This document shows, piece after piece, positions 1 through 9,190 of a DNA stretch of 64,000 nt. The translations under genes and the position numbers were made by a program. Position 1 is the stretch's first letter. Every line of letters begins with the position of its first letter. A model generated the notes under the pieces. It ran no database searches, was not told where the DNA came from, and saw only the letters and a program-made list of their open reading frames with translations. Source of the DNA: SABI01 sp963676605. Lineage in GTDB: Bacteria; Spirochaetota; Spirochaetia; Sphaerochaetales; Sphaerochaetaceae. Location of the stretch: contig CAXXSP010000018.1 in assembly GCA_963676605.2 (NCBI GenBank), positions 124,001 to 188,000 on the forward strand. Reading direction: 5' to 3'.

Positions 1-54
1 TTGCTTATAAGTATTTCTGTAATTATTCCAGTAAAGCCAGGCTTTGTCAGATAG

Positions 55-83
55 TTCTCAAGATTAAAAGAACCGGTTATACT
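55..83 (+). promoter_or_regulatory. Promoter of mazG, implies leaderless mRNA
   Basis: A -35-like TTCTCA (55-60) is followed by a 17-nt spacer and a -10 TATACT (78-83). Only six bases separate the -10 from the mazG ATG at 90, so transcription should start at or next to the start codon. There is no Shine-Dalgarno sequence in the gap. The same geometry recurs at other genes in this window. Confidence 0.6.
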
Positions 84-89
84 GCCTTC

Positions 90-911
90 ATGATAGAATA
101 TGAATACATAAAAACAGAAACGCTGCAGGATGCACTTAATCAGCTTTATACGATCGTGACGATGCTTCGAAGCGAAGAAGGCTGCCCCTGGGACAGAAAA
201 CAGACTCCGAAAACTGTCTCCTCTGCTATTCTTGACGAGACTTATGAATATATTGACGGGATCCTTAAGAATGACCCTTCTAGCATGAAAGAAGAACTTG
301 GGGATGTTCTCCTGAATGTATTCATGTCCTATCGTATTCAGGAAGAGCTTGAGACGTTCTCTCCTGTCGATTCCATCAATGAGGTCTCCGAGAAACTTAT
401 CCGGCGTCACCCTCATGTCTTCTCTGATGCTGAAGCAGATGATGCTGATTCAGTTCTCACGCTCTGGGACCAGGTGAAACAGGATGTGGAAGGAAAAACG
501 CTTGATTCTGCAGATCTCTTTTCAAAGATCCCTCAACAGCTTCCTCAGCTTGCACATGCATATGAGGTCCAGAAAATCATGAAGAAACTTGGATTTGACT
601 GGCCAGAAGTGAACGGTGTATTCGATAAGATTGAAGAAGAACTTGAAGAAGTCCGGGAAGCTATCCAAACAGGTGATGAGATGGATAAGGATCATGTGGA
701 AGAAGAGATCGGAGATCTCCTCTTCTCGGTTGTCAATCTTGCACGTTACATGAAAGTTGATCCCCAGATCGCACTCAGACGCACCAATAACAAGGTTCAG
801 AACCGTTTCAACCAGTTGTACAGACGCACAACTGAGAAAGATATCGCACTGCACTATGATAATCTTGATCAGCTCAACGATATCTGGGAAGCAATTAAGG
901 AAGAAGAATAA
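90..911 (+). CDS. mazG: MazG nucleoside triphosphate pyrophosphohydrolase
   Basis: MazG hydrolyses NTPs and dNTPs to the monophosphate and pyrophosphate, acting as a cytoplasmic house-cleaning enzyme. The 273-residue protein has the usual tandem architecture of two all-alpha MazG domains. The first carries CPWDRKQT (32-39) and metal-binding acidic clusters around LDETYE (48-53) and KEELGD (67-72). The second, roughly residues 180-245, carries EEELEEV and VEEEIGDLL. Length matches full-length E. coli-type MazG (about 260). ATG at 90 is chosen because it lies just downstream of a good -10 box; there is no ribosome-binding site. It stands alone on the plus strand, convergent with the radical SAM gene. 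Confidence 0.95.
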   Translation: MIEYEYIKTETLQDALNQLYTIVTMLRSEEGCPWDRKQTPKTVSSAILDETYEYIDGILKNDPSSMKEELGDVLLNVFMSYRIQEELETFSPVDSINEVSEKLIRRHPHVFSDAEADDADSVLTLWDQVKQDVEGKTLDSADLFSKIPQQLPQLAHAYEVQKIMKKLGFDWPEVNGVFDKIEEELEEVREAIQTGDEMDKDHVEEEIGDLLFSVVNLARYMKVDPQIALRRTNNKVQNRFNQLYRRTTEKDIALHYDNLDQLNDIWEAIKEEE

Positions 912-950
912 TTCTTCCTGCCTGACGATATAATCAGTGCAGACATTCCA

Positions 951-975
951 GTCCCCTGAGAGTTTTCCAGGGGAC
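951..975. terminator. Hairpin between convergent mazG and radical SAM gene
   Basis: GTCCCCTG (951-958) can pair with CAGGGGAC (968-975) across a short loop. It lies between two converging genes, so it could slow polymerase in either direction. Neither side has a clear run of T, so it is a weak intrinsic terminator at best. Confidence 0.4.
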
Positions 976-996
976 CTGATGGATGGAATGAAAAGA

Positions 997-3486
997 TTAC
1001 GAGAGGATCTTTTCGTAGGTAAACAGGACGCCGTCCTCTTCTCCGGTTATCAGATAATCACGGTGAATGTTCATAGCAGAAAGCACCTTGAATTTATCCT
1101 CCGCTTCCGGGAAAAGAGCCTTCACCGGATTCTTCTGACCCTTGATATAGACAGAGAACTGCTCGTTACCACCAAGGACAAGACGAGAGACCGTAATATC
1201 CTTCGAACAGGCACGTGCCATCTCTCTCAGCTTTTCTGCATAGGTTTCGTCTGTTATGGAATCAATGGAATACATTCCACCGGTGTGGAACTTGCTGAGA
1301 GTCGTTCGTTTACCTTCTGACATCACAAGCATCCGCTTGAAATTGAACCCTTCGGGACTGAAACGGTTCAATGACTTAAGCGTCTCTTCCTCATTGAGCG
1401 AACCCGCACCTCTGGCGAGAATGCCAAGTACTTCCTCTGAGCCGCTCACTCCAGTAGCCAGCGGATGAACAAATTCCATTCTCGGTTTCGGGTTATATCC
1501 TTCGGTGAATGCTACGGGAACACCTGCTCTCTGGAAGGTCTGTTCCATCGCCCGCATTGCAGAGATATGTGAAAGGTAGACGGCTTTCCCCTTCTTTTCA
1601 TAGATGAATACCACTGACGAGAGTGATTCACCCAGGTTCACGGGAGAAGGGATTCTCTCTTCTGCAACAAGGTTGTCTGAATGTTCCGCTGCAGGAACAA
1701 TCGCATGATCGCTCGTACACGATCCGCAGGGGGAAGCACAGTCTTCTAAGCAGACCGGTGTCATATCCCCGCTCTCCGCTCGGTACCATTCCTGCTTCAG
1801 GAAAGCTTTTGATACTCTGAGAGATACAGAATCCCAAGGGAGAGGTCCTTCCAGATCATACGGCGTGTACAGGATTGAAGACACATCAATCTGGCAGGAG
1901 TCTATGGCATCAAGCCATACCTGTCTTTTGAAGTGTTCCTGCCATGCATCAAGCCGGCAGCCGTGCTGATACGCATACTCGATCATGCGTGAGACATGTA
2001 TATCTCCTCGTGACACGATTCCTTCAATATATGATGTAACAGGATCGTGATAGGAGACCTTGGCACCCTTGATTTCCTCAGAGATTGTCCGTTTTATTAT
2101 CTGCAGATGTGCTCTGGATACATCCATATTCATCTGTGCCGCCCATTGATAGGCGGTATGAGGTTTCGGTATGAAGGTCCCGATGTTGATATTCATTCCG
2201 ATTCTCGTCTTCTCCTTCACCTCTTTCAGAAATTCGACGATTGCCTCTCCTTCCTTTTCGAAATCAGTAAAGGGAATACCGACCATGAAATAGAATTTAG
2301 CGAGCTTCCATCCCCTACTCTTTGCTTCCCGTATGATGCTGATTACAGATTCAAAGGGAACTTCCTTGTTTATTGATTTCTGCCATTCACTCATGGGAGT
2401 TTCAATAGCGAAGGTCAGTCCGCTTTTTCTCACTTCATTCAGTTTCTCAAGTACTGAGAGATTAAAGGTGCTGACTTTCAGTGAAGGGAGCGAAAAAGAG
2501 ATGTGATGAGGGGAGAAATCTTCATTCAGGGACTCGATCATGCTGCTGAGCTGGGGATGGTCTCCCGAAGAGAGCGAGGAGAGAGTCACCTCTCTGTAGC
2601 CGAAGTCTTCCACCTGCTGCCGTGTTTCTCTGTAGATGGTTTTCAGATCTTTCTGTCTGAAGGGTTTATAGAACTGCCCGGCATGACAGAACCGGCAGCC
2701 GTTCGGGCAGCCTCTCATAATTTCAACAACACCGTGATCTTGCGCGACGCGGAAGGCGGGAAGCACATAATGATCAAACAGTGCGTGTTCACCCTCTGCA
2801 AAGGTATCATCGATCGTACGGTATGCTCTATTCTTTCCTGTGCACCAGAGAAACTGAAAATCCTGTTTCAGTTTTTCGATGATATCAGAGCGTTTTTCCC
2901 CGTTCTGTTTCATATCCCGGACACATGCAATAACTTCGGCAAGTCCGTTCTCGGCTTCGCCGACAAAGACAAAATCGAGGAATGGGGAAAACGGGAGGGG
3001 ATTTGTGATAGCAGGACCTCCCGCTATGATGATAGGATCACTCTCCCCTCGGTCTTCTGAGTGTAACGGGATACCTCCGAGGTCAAGGACCTGGAGGATA
3101 TTCGTTGCAGACAACTCATAACCGATAGAGAACCCGAGAACATCAAGGTCCTTCAAGGGAATACCGTGGTAAAGTGTAGGCAGGGGAAGTTCTTCTGTAC
3201 GAAGAAGTTCCTCAAAGTCAGGGGCAACCGAAAATACATGGTCACAGACGACGCCATCTATATTCTGGATAAGATTATAGAGGATACGTATGGCGTTATT
3301 CGACATCCCGATCTCGTACAGGTCAGGAAAACAGAGTCCTACGGTACAGGACTCGGGACCGAGAGATTTCTCTTCTCCATACCTGTATTCACCTGCGGTA
3401 TAACGGGCAGGCTGTTCAATGAGAAGAAGTTTCTTCCCCAGTTTCTCTATGATATTAATCGTTTTCAATTGATTCTCCGGCAACAT
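997..3486 (-). CDS. TIGR03960-type B12-binding-like/radical SAM protein fused to DUF2344
   Basis: Up to 829 residues. An N-terminal B12-binding-like region (about 45-200) precedes a radical SAM core with the CxxxCxxC cluster motif (C260, C264, C267, in RGCPNGCRFCHAG). The last ~200 residues form a DUF2344 (TIGR03936) domain beginning near VVFIYEKKGKAVYLSH. The family is widespread and often near RNase G genes; its reaction is not established. The ATG at 3486 lies only 9 bases from the 3' end of rnpB and has no Shine-Dalgarno. A TTG seven codons in (3468), preceded by GGAG at 6 nt, looks like the better start. It is the last gene of the dnaG-rpoD-zinc ribbon-rnpB run and is probably expressed with it. 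Confidence 0.9.
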   Translation of the reverse strand: MLPENQLKTINIIEKLGKKLLLIEQPARYTAGEYRYGEEKSLGPESCTVGLCFPDLYEIGMSNNAIRILYNLIQNIDGVVCDHVFSVAPDFEELLRTEELPLPTLYHGIPLKDLDVLGFSIGYELSATNILQVLDLGGIPLHSEDRGESDPIIIAGGPAITNPLPFSPFLDFVFVGEAENGLAEVIACVRDMKQNGEKRSDIIEKLKQDFQFLWCTGKNRAYRTIDDTFAEGEHALFDHYVLPAFRVAQDHGVVEIMRGCPNGCRFCHAGQFYKPFRQKDLKTIYRETRQQVEDFGYREVTLSSLSSGDHPQLSSMIESLNEDFSPHHISFSLPSLKVSTFNLSVLEKLNEVRKSGLTFAIETPMSEWQKSINKEVPFESVISIIREAKSRGWKLAKFYFMVGIPFTDFEKEGEAIVEFLKEVKEKTRIGMNINIGTFIPKPHTAYQWAAQMNMDVSRAHLQIIKRTISEEIKGAKVSYHDPVTSYIEGIVSRGDIHVSRMIEYAYQHGCRLDAWQEHFKRQVWLDAIDSCQIDVSSILYTPYDLEGPLPWDSVSLRVSKAFLKQEWYRAESGDMTPVCLEDCASPCGSCTSDHAIVPAAEHSDNLVAEERIPSPVNLGESLSSVVFIYEKKGKAVYLSHISAMRAMEQTFQRAGVPVAFTEGYNPKPRMEFVHPLATGVSGSEEVLGILARGAGSLNEEETLKSLNRFSPEGFNFKRMLVMSEGKRTTLSKFHTGGMYSIDSITDETYAEKLREMARACSKDITVSRLVLGGNEQFSVYIKGQKNPVKALFPEAEDKFKVLSAMNIHRDYLITGEEDGVLFTYEKILS

Positions 3487-3494
3487 AAAAGAAT

Positions 3495-3834
3495 TGGTGG
3501 ACCATAAGCCGGGTTCTGTGTGATGCAGTCATCTATCTAGGTATGCCGTTACCGGAATACTCAAGCGATCTACCCGCAGGGAACGGACGGACAGCCCCCC
3601 TGCATACTTGATCTTGCTCCTGATGAGGTTTACCCTGCCGACTCTGTTACCAGAGTTCGCGGTGAGCTCTTACCTCGCCTTTTCACCCTTACCTCTCCTT
3701 TCGGAGAGGCGGTATATTTTCTGCGGCACTTTCTATAGCCTTACGGCTCCCGGGTGTTACCCGGCATCATGTCCTCTGGAGCCCGGACTTTCCTCCCGAA
3801 GGATCACTCCTTCCGGCGACTGCATGGTCCACCA
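3495..3834 (-). ncRNA. rnpB: RNase P RNA (M1 RNA), class A
   Basis: Catalytic RNA subunit of RNase P, which trims tRNA 5' leaders. The minus strand begins GGUGGACCAUGCAGUCGCC and has the conserved GGAGGAAAGUCCGGGCUCC early block. Later come a segment ending GGCAGGGUAAACC and the 3' end ACCCGGCUUAUGGUCCACC, whose last bases pair with the 5' end to close helix P1. About 340 nt is typical for the bacterial A type. It lies 13 nt after the zinc-ribbon gene and 9 nt before the radical SAM ORF, with no terminator between, so it is probably processed from a longer transcript or has an internal promoter. Confidence 0.97.
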
Positions 3835-3847
3835 AAAAATTTGGTTA

Positions 3848-4669
3848 TTAATCGAGAAGATCCCCGAATTCATCTGCATCGACAAAATCGGTGAGGGCAC
3901 CCTCTTCTATCTCAACATCACCCGCTGCAGCTGCGCCTGCGGACTCGACATCTTCATAGAAGAGAACACGTGAACAGTACGGACAGAATTTGAATTCTTC
4001 ATTCTTCCGGACATCATTCACGAACTGAACCGGGAGCGTCATGTGACAGCCCTGACAGACGATTCCATGAATCGGGACGATACCGACACCGGATTTGTTC
4101 TTGATGATTCTCTCGAACTTGAAGAGGATGCTCTCATCTATTCCCGGTGTGAGTTCTTTCTCCTGTGCGGCGAGAGCATCGATTTCCTTCTGCTTCTCAC
4201 CGAGGAGTTCGTCCTTCTTCTTTGTTTCGTTCTGAACTTCCTCTTCCTGGATTTCCATGAGCTGCTCATGTTCTTCGAGCTGTTCTTGGAGTTCTCCAAG
4301 ATATTTTTCTTTGGCAAGGAGAGATTTTCTGAGAGACTGCTCCTTCAGTGAGGCATCTGCAATCTCTTTCTCGAGAGCTTCATACTCGCGCTGAGTGGAG
4401 ATCACTTCCATCTGCTTTTCGTAGTTCTCTCTGTCAACTTCAGCTTCATCGAGCGAGGTTCTCAGATTCTTCAGCTCTTCGGTGGTCTTCTGAATCTTCT
4501 CATATTTCTCAATATAGAGTTTTTTACCTCTGTTCAGAAGCTCTTCCTTAGTTTCAAGGGTCCTGGGGATCTCAACGATCTCCTCAAGAACACTGAACTT
4601 CTTTGCAAGAATATCCTGAAGGTCTCTCAGCTTATCATATATGTCGTGCATACTCTTCTCCTGATCCAA
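3848..4669 (-). CDS. Coiled-coil protein with C-terminal C4 zinc ribbon (COG1579)
   Basis: A 273-residue cytoplasmic protein. Residues ~10-170 are a long Glu/Lys-rich antiparallel coiled coil. A C4 zinc ribbon follows, with CQGC and CPYC knuckles separated by about 20 residues. The tail is very acidic and ends DADEFGDLLD. It matches the COG1579 family (structural relatives include Helicobacter HP0958/FlgZ); members are thought to bind nucleic acid or act as adaptors, but the role is unsettled. It starts only 3 nt after rpoD ends, so it is probably co-expressed with the sigma factor. Confidence 0.85.
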   Translation of the reverse strand: MDQEKSMHDIYDKLRDLQDILAKKFSVLEEIVEIPRTLETKEELLNRGKKLYIEKYEKIQKTTEELKNLRTSLDEAEVDRENYEKQMEVISTQREYEALEKEIADASLKEQSLRKSLLAKEKYLGELQEQLEEHEQLMEIQEEEVQNETKKKDELLGEKQKEIDALAAQEKELTPGIDESILFKFERIIKNKSGVGIVPIHGIVCQGCHMTLPVQFVNDVRKNEEFKFCPYCSRVLFYEDVESAGAAAAGDVEIEEGALTDFVDADEFGDLLD

Positions 4670-4672
4670 CTA

Positions 4673-6541
4673 TTATAAAAAGTCTTTTAATCTTCTGCTT
4701 CGTTTCGGGTGTCTCAGACGACGGAGAGCCTTTGCTTCAATCTGTCTGATACGTTCCCTTGTTACCTGAAAATACAGTCCAACTTCCTCGAGTGTCAATG
4801 AGTAACCGTCCTCAAGACCGAATCTCATCTTCAATACTTCCTGTTCACGGGGAGGAAGGGTGTGAAGAACGTCCTCAAGCTGCTCCTGAAGAAGTCTGAA
4901 TGCGGTCTGGTTTGCCGGATTTTCGACATCCTTATCCTCGATGAAATCACTGAGGAGGGAATCCTCTTCCTCACCGACCGGAGTCTCAAGACTGATCGGC
5001 TCACGTGCGACATTCTTGACTGCTTTTACCTTCGCTGCTGTCCAACCGAGCTTTTCAGCGATCTCCTCATCGGTAGGTTCACGGCCGAAGGCCTGCATGA
5101 GCATTCTCGATTCACGTACGACCTTGTTGATCTGTTCAATCATATGAACAGGAACACGGATCGTTCTCGCCTGATCAGAGATGCTTCGTGTGATCGCCTG
5201 ACGAATCCACCAGGTTGCGTAGGTGGAGAACTTGTATCCCTTGCGGTATTCGAATTTCTCTACAGCCTTGATCAGACCGATATTGCCTTCCTGCACAAGG
5301 TCGAAGAAATGGAGACCACGGTTCGTGTATTTCTTCGCGATGGAGACAACGAGTCTCAGGTTTGCCTGTATCAGCCGGTCTTTGGCACTCTTCATCATCT
5401 CACGTCCACGCATAATTTCCTTTGCGCTTGAAATGATGGCTGTACAGTTATCCTCGAATTCGTACTCGATCTGTTTAAGAGCCTTATCGGTAAGCTGTAC
5501 TTCACGGATCAGATCCTTGATGCTGTCACTGCTCAGATTCAGCCGTTTTTCAACTTCCGTTCTCTGGGAAGGAACAGCAAGAGATCTTCCGAGGCTTCTC
5601 AGTTCTTTCGCATTATTGATCCCGAGTCTCAGCTCGATACTGCTCTTCTTGTTCTGAAGAGAGATGATCGTCTGCTCGGCTTCAATATATTTCTGAGAGA
5701 TGGAAGTCACTTCCTCAGGCTGAAGGACGATCTTCGACAGTTTTTTCAGGAGCATCGCTCTCTTTTTCTGCAGGACTTCATCCTGTGAAAGATCGTTTCC
5801 GGAAGCGAGGAGTTTCTTCTTCTGTTCAGAATAGGTTCTCAGGCCGCTCTGGGTATCCTTGAGAATATCCTTATAGCTGGCGAGGTATCTTTTCTGGTCT
5901 GAAAGCTTCTCTTTAAGCTGTTTCTGGGAGAATTCAAGTTCCTCGTCATCGAACTGGGCGAAGGTGATCTCAGAGATATCGGCAAAACTGGTAATCATGA
6001 CACCTGAGGCGATAATCACTTCTTTGATTATTTCTGCACCCTCTTCCATTCTTTTAGAGAGTTCCACTTCCTGTTCAGCATTCAGAAGGTTTTCACGACC
6101 GATTTCACGGAGATAAAGCCGGATGGGATCATCTACTGACGAATCACCCTTATCGGAACCGAGCACGGTTCTCTGTGTCTGCTTCTTTCCCCGCGAGTCG
6201 GAGATCTCATCGGAAGAATCCTCATCAGAAGAGTCTTCATCCTCTTCCTCATCCTCTTCATCATCATCATCGCCATCAGAAGAATCATCATCCCCGTCAT
6301 CGTCATCAGAATCGCTGTCGTCTTCAATGAGAGAATCATCCGATTCAAGGTTTTCCTCGTCACTCAGATCTTCCATTGACTCTTCGCTGAGTGAATCTAC
6401 ATCATCCATCTCATCGTCAAGGATCTCTTCTTCGAGTTCTTCTTCATTTTCCATATGTTCTTCGAGCAAGTCTTCCTCCAGGATATCATTCTCAACGGTA
6501 TCGGGTTCCATCATGGTAGATTCATCATTTTTTTCTTTCAA
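4673..6541 (-). CDS. rpoD: RNA polymerase primary sigma factor (sigma-70)
   Basis: Housekeeping sigma factor. Region 1.2 begins at DDPIRLYLREIG. Region 2 includes RLIQANLRLVVSIAKKY and the -10 recognition stretch around YKFSTYATWWIRQAITR. Region 3 contains REPTDEEIAEKLGW. Region 4 ends with the helix-turn-helix GLYFQVTRERIRQIEAKALR. The N-terminal ~115 residues are an almost continuous Asp/Glu/Ser tract in place of a normal region 1.1. The frame is open up to an ATG at 6586, but the TTG at 6541 is preceded by GGGAG at 7 nt and is preferred (622 residues). It follows dnaG in the classical macromolecular-synthesis order. Confidence 0.95.
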   Translation of the reverse strand: MKEKNDESTMMEPDTVENDILEEDLLEEHMENEEELEEEILDDEMDDVDSLSEESMEDLSDEENLESDDSLIEDDSDSDDDDGDDDSSDGDDDDEEDEEEDEDSSDEDSSDEISDSRGKKQTQRTVLGSDKGDSSVDDPIRLYLREIGRENLLNAEQEVELSKRMEEGAEIIKEVIIASGVMITSFADISEITFAQFDDEELEFSQKQLKEKLSDQKRYLASYKDILKDTQSGLRTYSEQKKKLLASGNDLSQDEVLQKKRAMLLKKLSKIVLQPEEVTSISQKYIEAEQTIISLQNKKSSIELRLGINNAKELRSLGRSLAVPSQRTEVEKRLNLSSDSIKDLIREVQLTDKALKQIEYEFEDNCTAIISSAKEIMRGREMMKSAKDRLIQANLRLVVSIAKKYTNRGLHFFDLVQEGNIGLIKAVEKFEYRKGYKFSTYATWWIRQAITRSISDQARTIRVPVHMIEQINKVVRESRMLMQAFGREPTDEEIAEKLGWTAAKVKAVKNVAREPISLETPVGEEEDSLLSDFIEDKDVENPANQTAFRLLQEQLEDVLHTLPPREQEVLKMRFGLEDGYSLTLEEVGLYFQVTRERIRQIEAKALRRLRHPKRSRRLKDFL

Positions 6542-6617
6542 AAACGCTCTCCCATTCACACCAAAGACCTTACTGCAGATACCCATCCTGCAGAAAAGGT
6601 CTTCATCTATTCCATTC

Positions 6618-8420
6618 CTACTGCACAGTCTTTGTAAGAAGCGCTGCTATATCTTCATCAATTCCTTTCTTGTCATATAAAAGCTGAGATAGATCATGTT
6701 CAGAGGACCCCTCTCTCGCTGCTATTGAGATCAGATGTTCAATCTTCTTCTGTTCTCTTTTCAATGTACGAAGAGTAATCCGATTCATCAACTCATCTGC
6801 CGCAGTTTCCGCATTATTGGAGAACTCTTCATGCACGAAACTGGAGGCCACAAGATTTTTAAGCCTGCCATCGGAAATTTTCGAGAGGAGCAGTTCATCA
6901 CTTGAGGAGTAGCCTTCACGCATGCTGTTCTCTAGAAGCGTATACAGTGCCACTGCCCTTTTATCACTTAGATTGTCGATGGAAATCCTGTTTCTCACAC
7001 CCGCGAACAGCTCCCTGTTGTTCATAACGATGAGCATAAGGTAGAGTTCAGTGGGGACATTCGCAACATTGATGTCCTGAGGCATCTCCTTCTGAGTTGA
7101 TTGTTCCCTATCTCCTTTTGATACACGTGTATTCCGGCTTTCATGATTGAAATCATGCAGGAGAGCAGACTCGTCCAATTGAAGATGACGAGACAGCTCG
7201 TGCAGATACGTCTGCCGAACAATCTGTGAGTCAACGGCATTAAGATATGGCGTAAGTTCCTGTAATATCTGCAACTTTCCCGTAGCCTTATTGCTATCAT
7301 ACACTAACTTTGCAGAATGTACAAGATAATCGAATCCCCCGGCGGCTGTACTCACGGCTTTATTCAATGCCTCTTTTCCGTAGGCTTCAAGGAATTCATC
7401 CGGATCCTTCGCACCGGAGAGAGTGATGACACTGCTTTCAAGTCCTGCCTGCTCACAGACTATCAGAGCCTTTTTCGTCGCTTCCATCCCGGCATGATCG
7501 GAATCGAAGAGTGTACTGATGTGAGGGACATATCGTTTCAGGAGTTTCGCCTGTTCAGGGGTGAAGGCTGTTCCCATGGGAGCACAGGCATGAGCAGCTC
7601 CGCTTCTTGCTAGAGCGATCACGTCAAAATAACCTTCACACAGGATTGCACTCCCGTGTTTTTTCATCGAAGGGAGGGCTTCATAGAAGCCGTACATCAC
7701 TTCCCTCTTATGGAAGATAGGGATTTCAGGGGTGTTGATATACTTCGCCTTACTGGTTCCGCTGATATCTCTTCCCCCGAATGCGACAACTTCCCCTTTC
7801 CAGGTGCGTATTGGAAACATAACCCGGTCTCTGAACAGAGGATAAAAGTTTCCGCTCTTGGTGAACAGCCCGCTGTTGCGTAAAAAGGTATCACTATAAT
7901 TCTTCTTCTGAAGGAAGTTGTAGAGCCAGGAAGGGTCAGATGGGGCATAGCCTATCTGAAAACGCTCAATGGTGTCACTCTCGATCCCACGACCGTTCAG
8001 ATATTCACGTGCTCCCTGAGCCGTATCTGAGGAGGTCAGGATATAGTTGAAACTGGCAGCCAGCTTGTTATACAGGTCTGCAAGGATCTCACGTTCGTTT
8101 CTTTTTCTTTTTTCCTGAGGATTCTCTTCTTCAATCTGTATTCCGAGGGATTCTGCAAGAGTGCGTACGGTTTCAGGAAAACTGAGATGTTCCATCTCCA
8201 TATGGAAGTCAAACAGGCTTCCGCTCTTGCCGCAGCCGAAACAGTGAAAAAATCCTTTATCAGGGACGACCGAGAAGGAGGGGGATTTCTCTTCATGGAA
8301 AGGACAGAGTCCCCAGTACCGGTCACCTTTCCTGTTGAGCGTCAGGTAGCGTGATACGAGTTCCACCAGTGAGAGTCGTGCTTTAATGTCTTCAAGTACA
8401 GTCTGAGATATTTTAGCCAT
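6618..8420 (-). CDS. dnaG: DNA primase
   Basis: Synthesises RNA primers at the replication fork. The 600-residue protein has the N-terminal CHC2 zinc site (C39, H42, C60, C63), a Toprim catalytic core with LCEGYFDVIAL as the conserved Glu strand and the acidic FDSDHAG motif, and a C-terminal helical helicase-interaction region. Length is normal for bacterial DnaG. It is upstream of rpoD with a gap of about 76 nt, the conserved dnaG-rpoD arrangement, and probably shares its promoter. Confidence 0.97.
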   Translation of the reverse strand: MAKISQTVLEDIKARLSLVELVSRYLTLNRKGDRYWGLCPFHEEKSPSFSVVPDKGFFHCFGCGKSGSLFDFHMEMEHLSFPETVRTLAESLGIQIEEENPQEKRKRNEREILADLYNKLAASFNYILTSSDTAQGAREYLNGRGIESDTIERFQIGYAPSDPSWLYNFLQKKNYSDTFLRNSGLFTKSGNFYPLFRDRVMFPIRTWKGEVVAFGGRDISGTSKAKYINTPEIPIFHKREVMYGFYEALPSMKKHGSAILCEGYFDVIALARSGAAHACAPMGTAFTPEQAKLLKRYVPHISTLFDSDHAGMEATKKALIVCEQAGLESSVITLSGAKDPDEFLEAYGKEALNKAVSTAAGGFDYLVHSAKLVYDSNKATGKLQILQELTPYLNAVDSQIVRQTYLHELSRHLQLDESALLHDFNHESRNTRVSKGDREQSTQKEMPQDINVANVPTELYLMLIVMNNRELFAGVRNRISIDNLSDKRAVALYTLLENSMREGYSSSDELLLSKISDGRLKNLVASSFVHEEFSNNAETAADELMNRITLRTLKREQKKIEHLISIAAREGSSEHDLSQLLYDKKGIDEDIAALLTKTVQ

Positions 8421-8454
8421 ATACTCTATTAATTCACTTTATCCTTTTCCTGCA

Positions 8455-8922
8455 TCAGGATTGAGAAAGAATTTTATCAATTTCTTTCTTTGAGACCGGC
8501 TGATTCTTGATACGCTGATTGAGGATCTCTTCGATTTCCTCTTTCACATGGAGCTCTCCATTCCCTATTCCGGGACACCAGGCTTTTTCTTCTTCCCAAT
8601 GCTTCTCAGATTCAAGGATATGAGCCCAGAACGGATAGGTGGAACACTGTACCGGGCGGTGTTCATAGATACCGCACCCTTTCTCGGCGAGGAAGATACA
8701 GTCGTTCTCAGGGGTTTCCTTGAGGGAGATGTGGGTAACATCACCCATCGGGACATAGATACAATACCGTTCTATGCATTCCTTAAGTGTCGTCTGTGTC
8801 GCTTCAGTGATTCTATAGAGATCCTGGAGGGAAAGAAAAACAAATCCCGGCTCCACTGAACAACAGTAACGGCAACCGGGAATACAGGAGAATGCAAGAC
8901 CTTTTTCGTAAAAACTTTCCAC
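8455..8922 (-). CDS. YkgJ-family cysteine-cluster protein
   Basis: A 155-residue protein of the YkgJ/CxxCxxCC family (PF03692), described as zinc- or iron-chelating. The pattern C-x3-C-x2-CC is present near residues 13-21 (CIPGCRYCC). Further conserved cysteines lie in NDCIFL, KGCGIYEHRPVQCSTYPFW and AWCPG. The substrate is unknown. The chosen start is GTG, preceded by AAGGA about 9 nt upstream. It lies between the tRNA terminator and dnaG and has no clear promoter, so it may depend on read-through. Confidence 0.85.
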   Translation of the reverse strand: MESFYEKGLAFSCIPGCRYCCSVEPGFVFLSLQDLYRITEATQTTLKECIERYCIYVPMGDVTHISLKETPENDCIFLAEKGCGIYEHRPVQCSTYPFWAHILESEKHWEEEKAWCPGIGNGELHVKEEIEEILNQRIKNQPVSKKEIDKILSQS

Positions 8923-8947
8923 TACTCAGTCCTTTACATAAGAAGAA

Positions 8948-8971
8948 CGGGTCCTCGTCTGAGGACCCGTC
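8948..8971 (-). terminator. Intrinsic terminator of the tRNA-Thr/tRNA-Tyr unit
   Basis: On the minus strand ACGGGTCCTC is followed by a short loop and GAGGACCCGT, then TTCTTCTT. The stem has about ten pairs and lies 5 nt beyond the tRNA-Tyr 3' end. Confidence 0.8.
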
Positions 8972-8975
8972 TTAC

Positions 8976-9057
8976 TGGGGAGAGAAGGATTCGAACCTTC
9001 GAAGGAATAACCAACAGATTTACAGTCTGCCCCCTTTGGCCGCTCGGGAACCTCCCC
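8976..9057 (-). tRNA. tRNA-Tyr (anticodon GTA)
   Basis: 82 nt with the long variable arm expected for bacterial tRNA-Tyr. The acceptor GGGGAGG pairs with TCTCCCC, with discriminator A. The anticodon loop reads CTGTAAA, giving GTA. The T-arm is GGTTCGAATCC. The 3' CCA is not encoded, so the tRNA nucleotidyltransferase found elsewhere in the window is needed. It is transcribed after tRNA-Thr. Confidence 0.96.
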
Positions 9058-9104
9058 GTTTCAAACTAAGAGGAAGCCTACTGGAAACTTCATTCTTAGT
9101 CAAT

Positions 9105-9178
9105 AGCCACCTGTCAGATTCGAACTGACGACCCCGAGATTACAAGTCACGTGCTCTGGCCAGCTGAGCTAAGGTGGC
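9105..9178 (-). tRNA. tRNA-Thr (anticodon TGT)
   Basis: The acceptor GCCACCT pairs with AGGTGGC. The D-arm is TAGCTCAGCTGG, the anticodon loop CTTGTAA gives TGT, and the T-arm is CAGTTCGAATCTG. CCA is not encoded. It is the first gene of a two-tRNA unit with its own promoter. Confidence 0.96.
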
Positions 9179-9190
9179 GTAACGAGGTGA

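Noticed and set aside
2503..3060. Plus-strand ORF of ~185 codons inside the radical SAM gene
   Set aside because: Antisense shadow of a strongly conserved coding region with no ribosome-binding site or recognisable motif.
6123..6680. Long plus-strand Ser-rich ORF opposite rpoD
   Set aside because: It is the antisense reading of the Asp/Glu repeats of rpoD (GAX codons read as serine codons). No start signal or family match.
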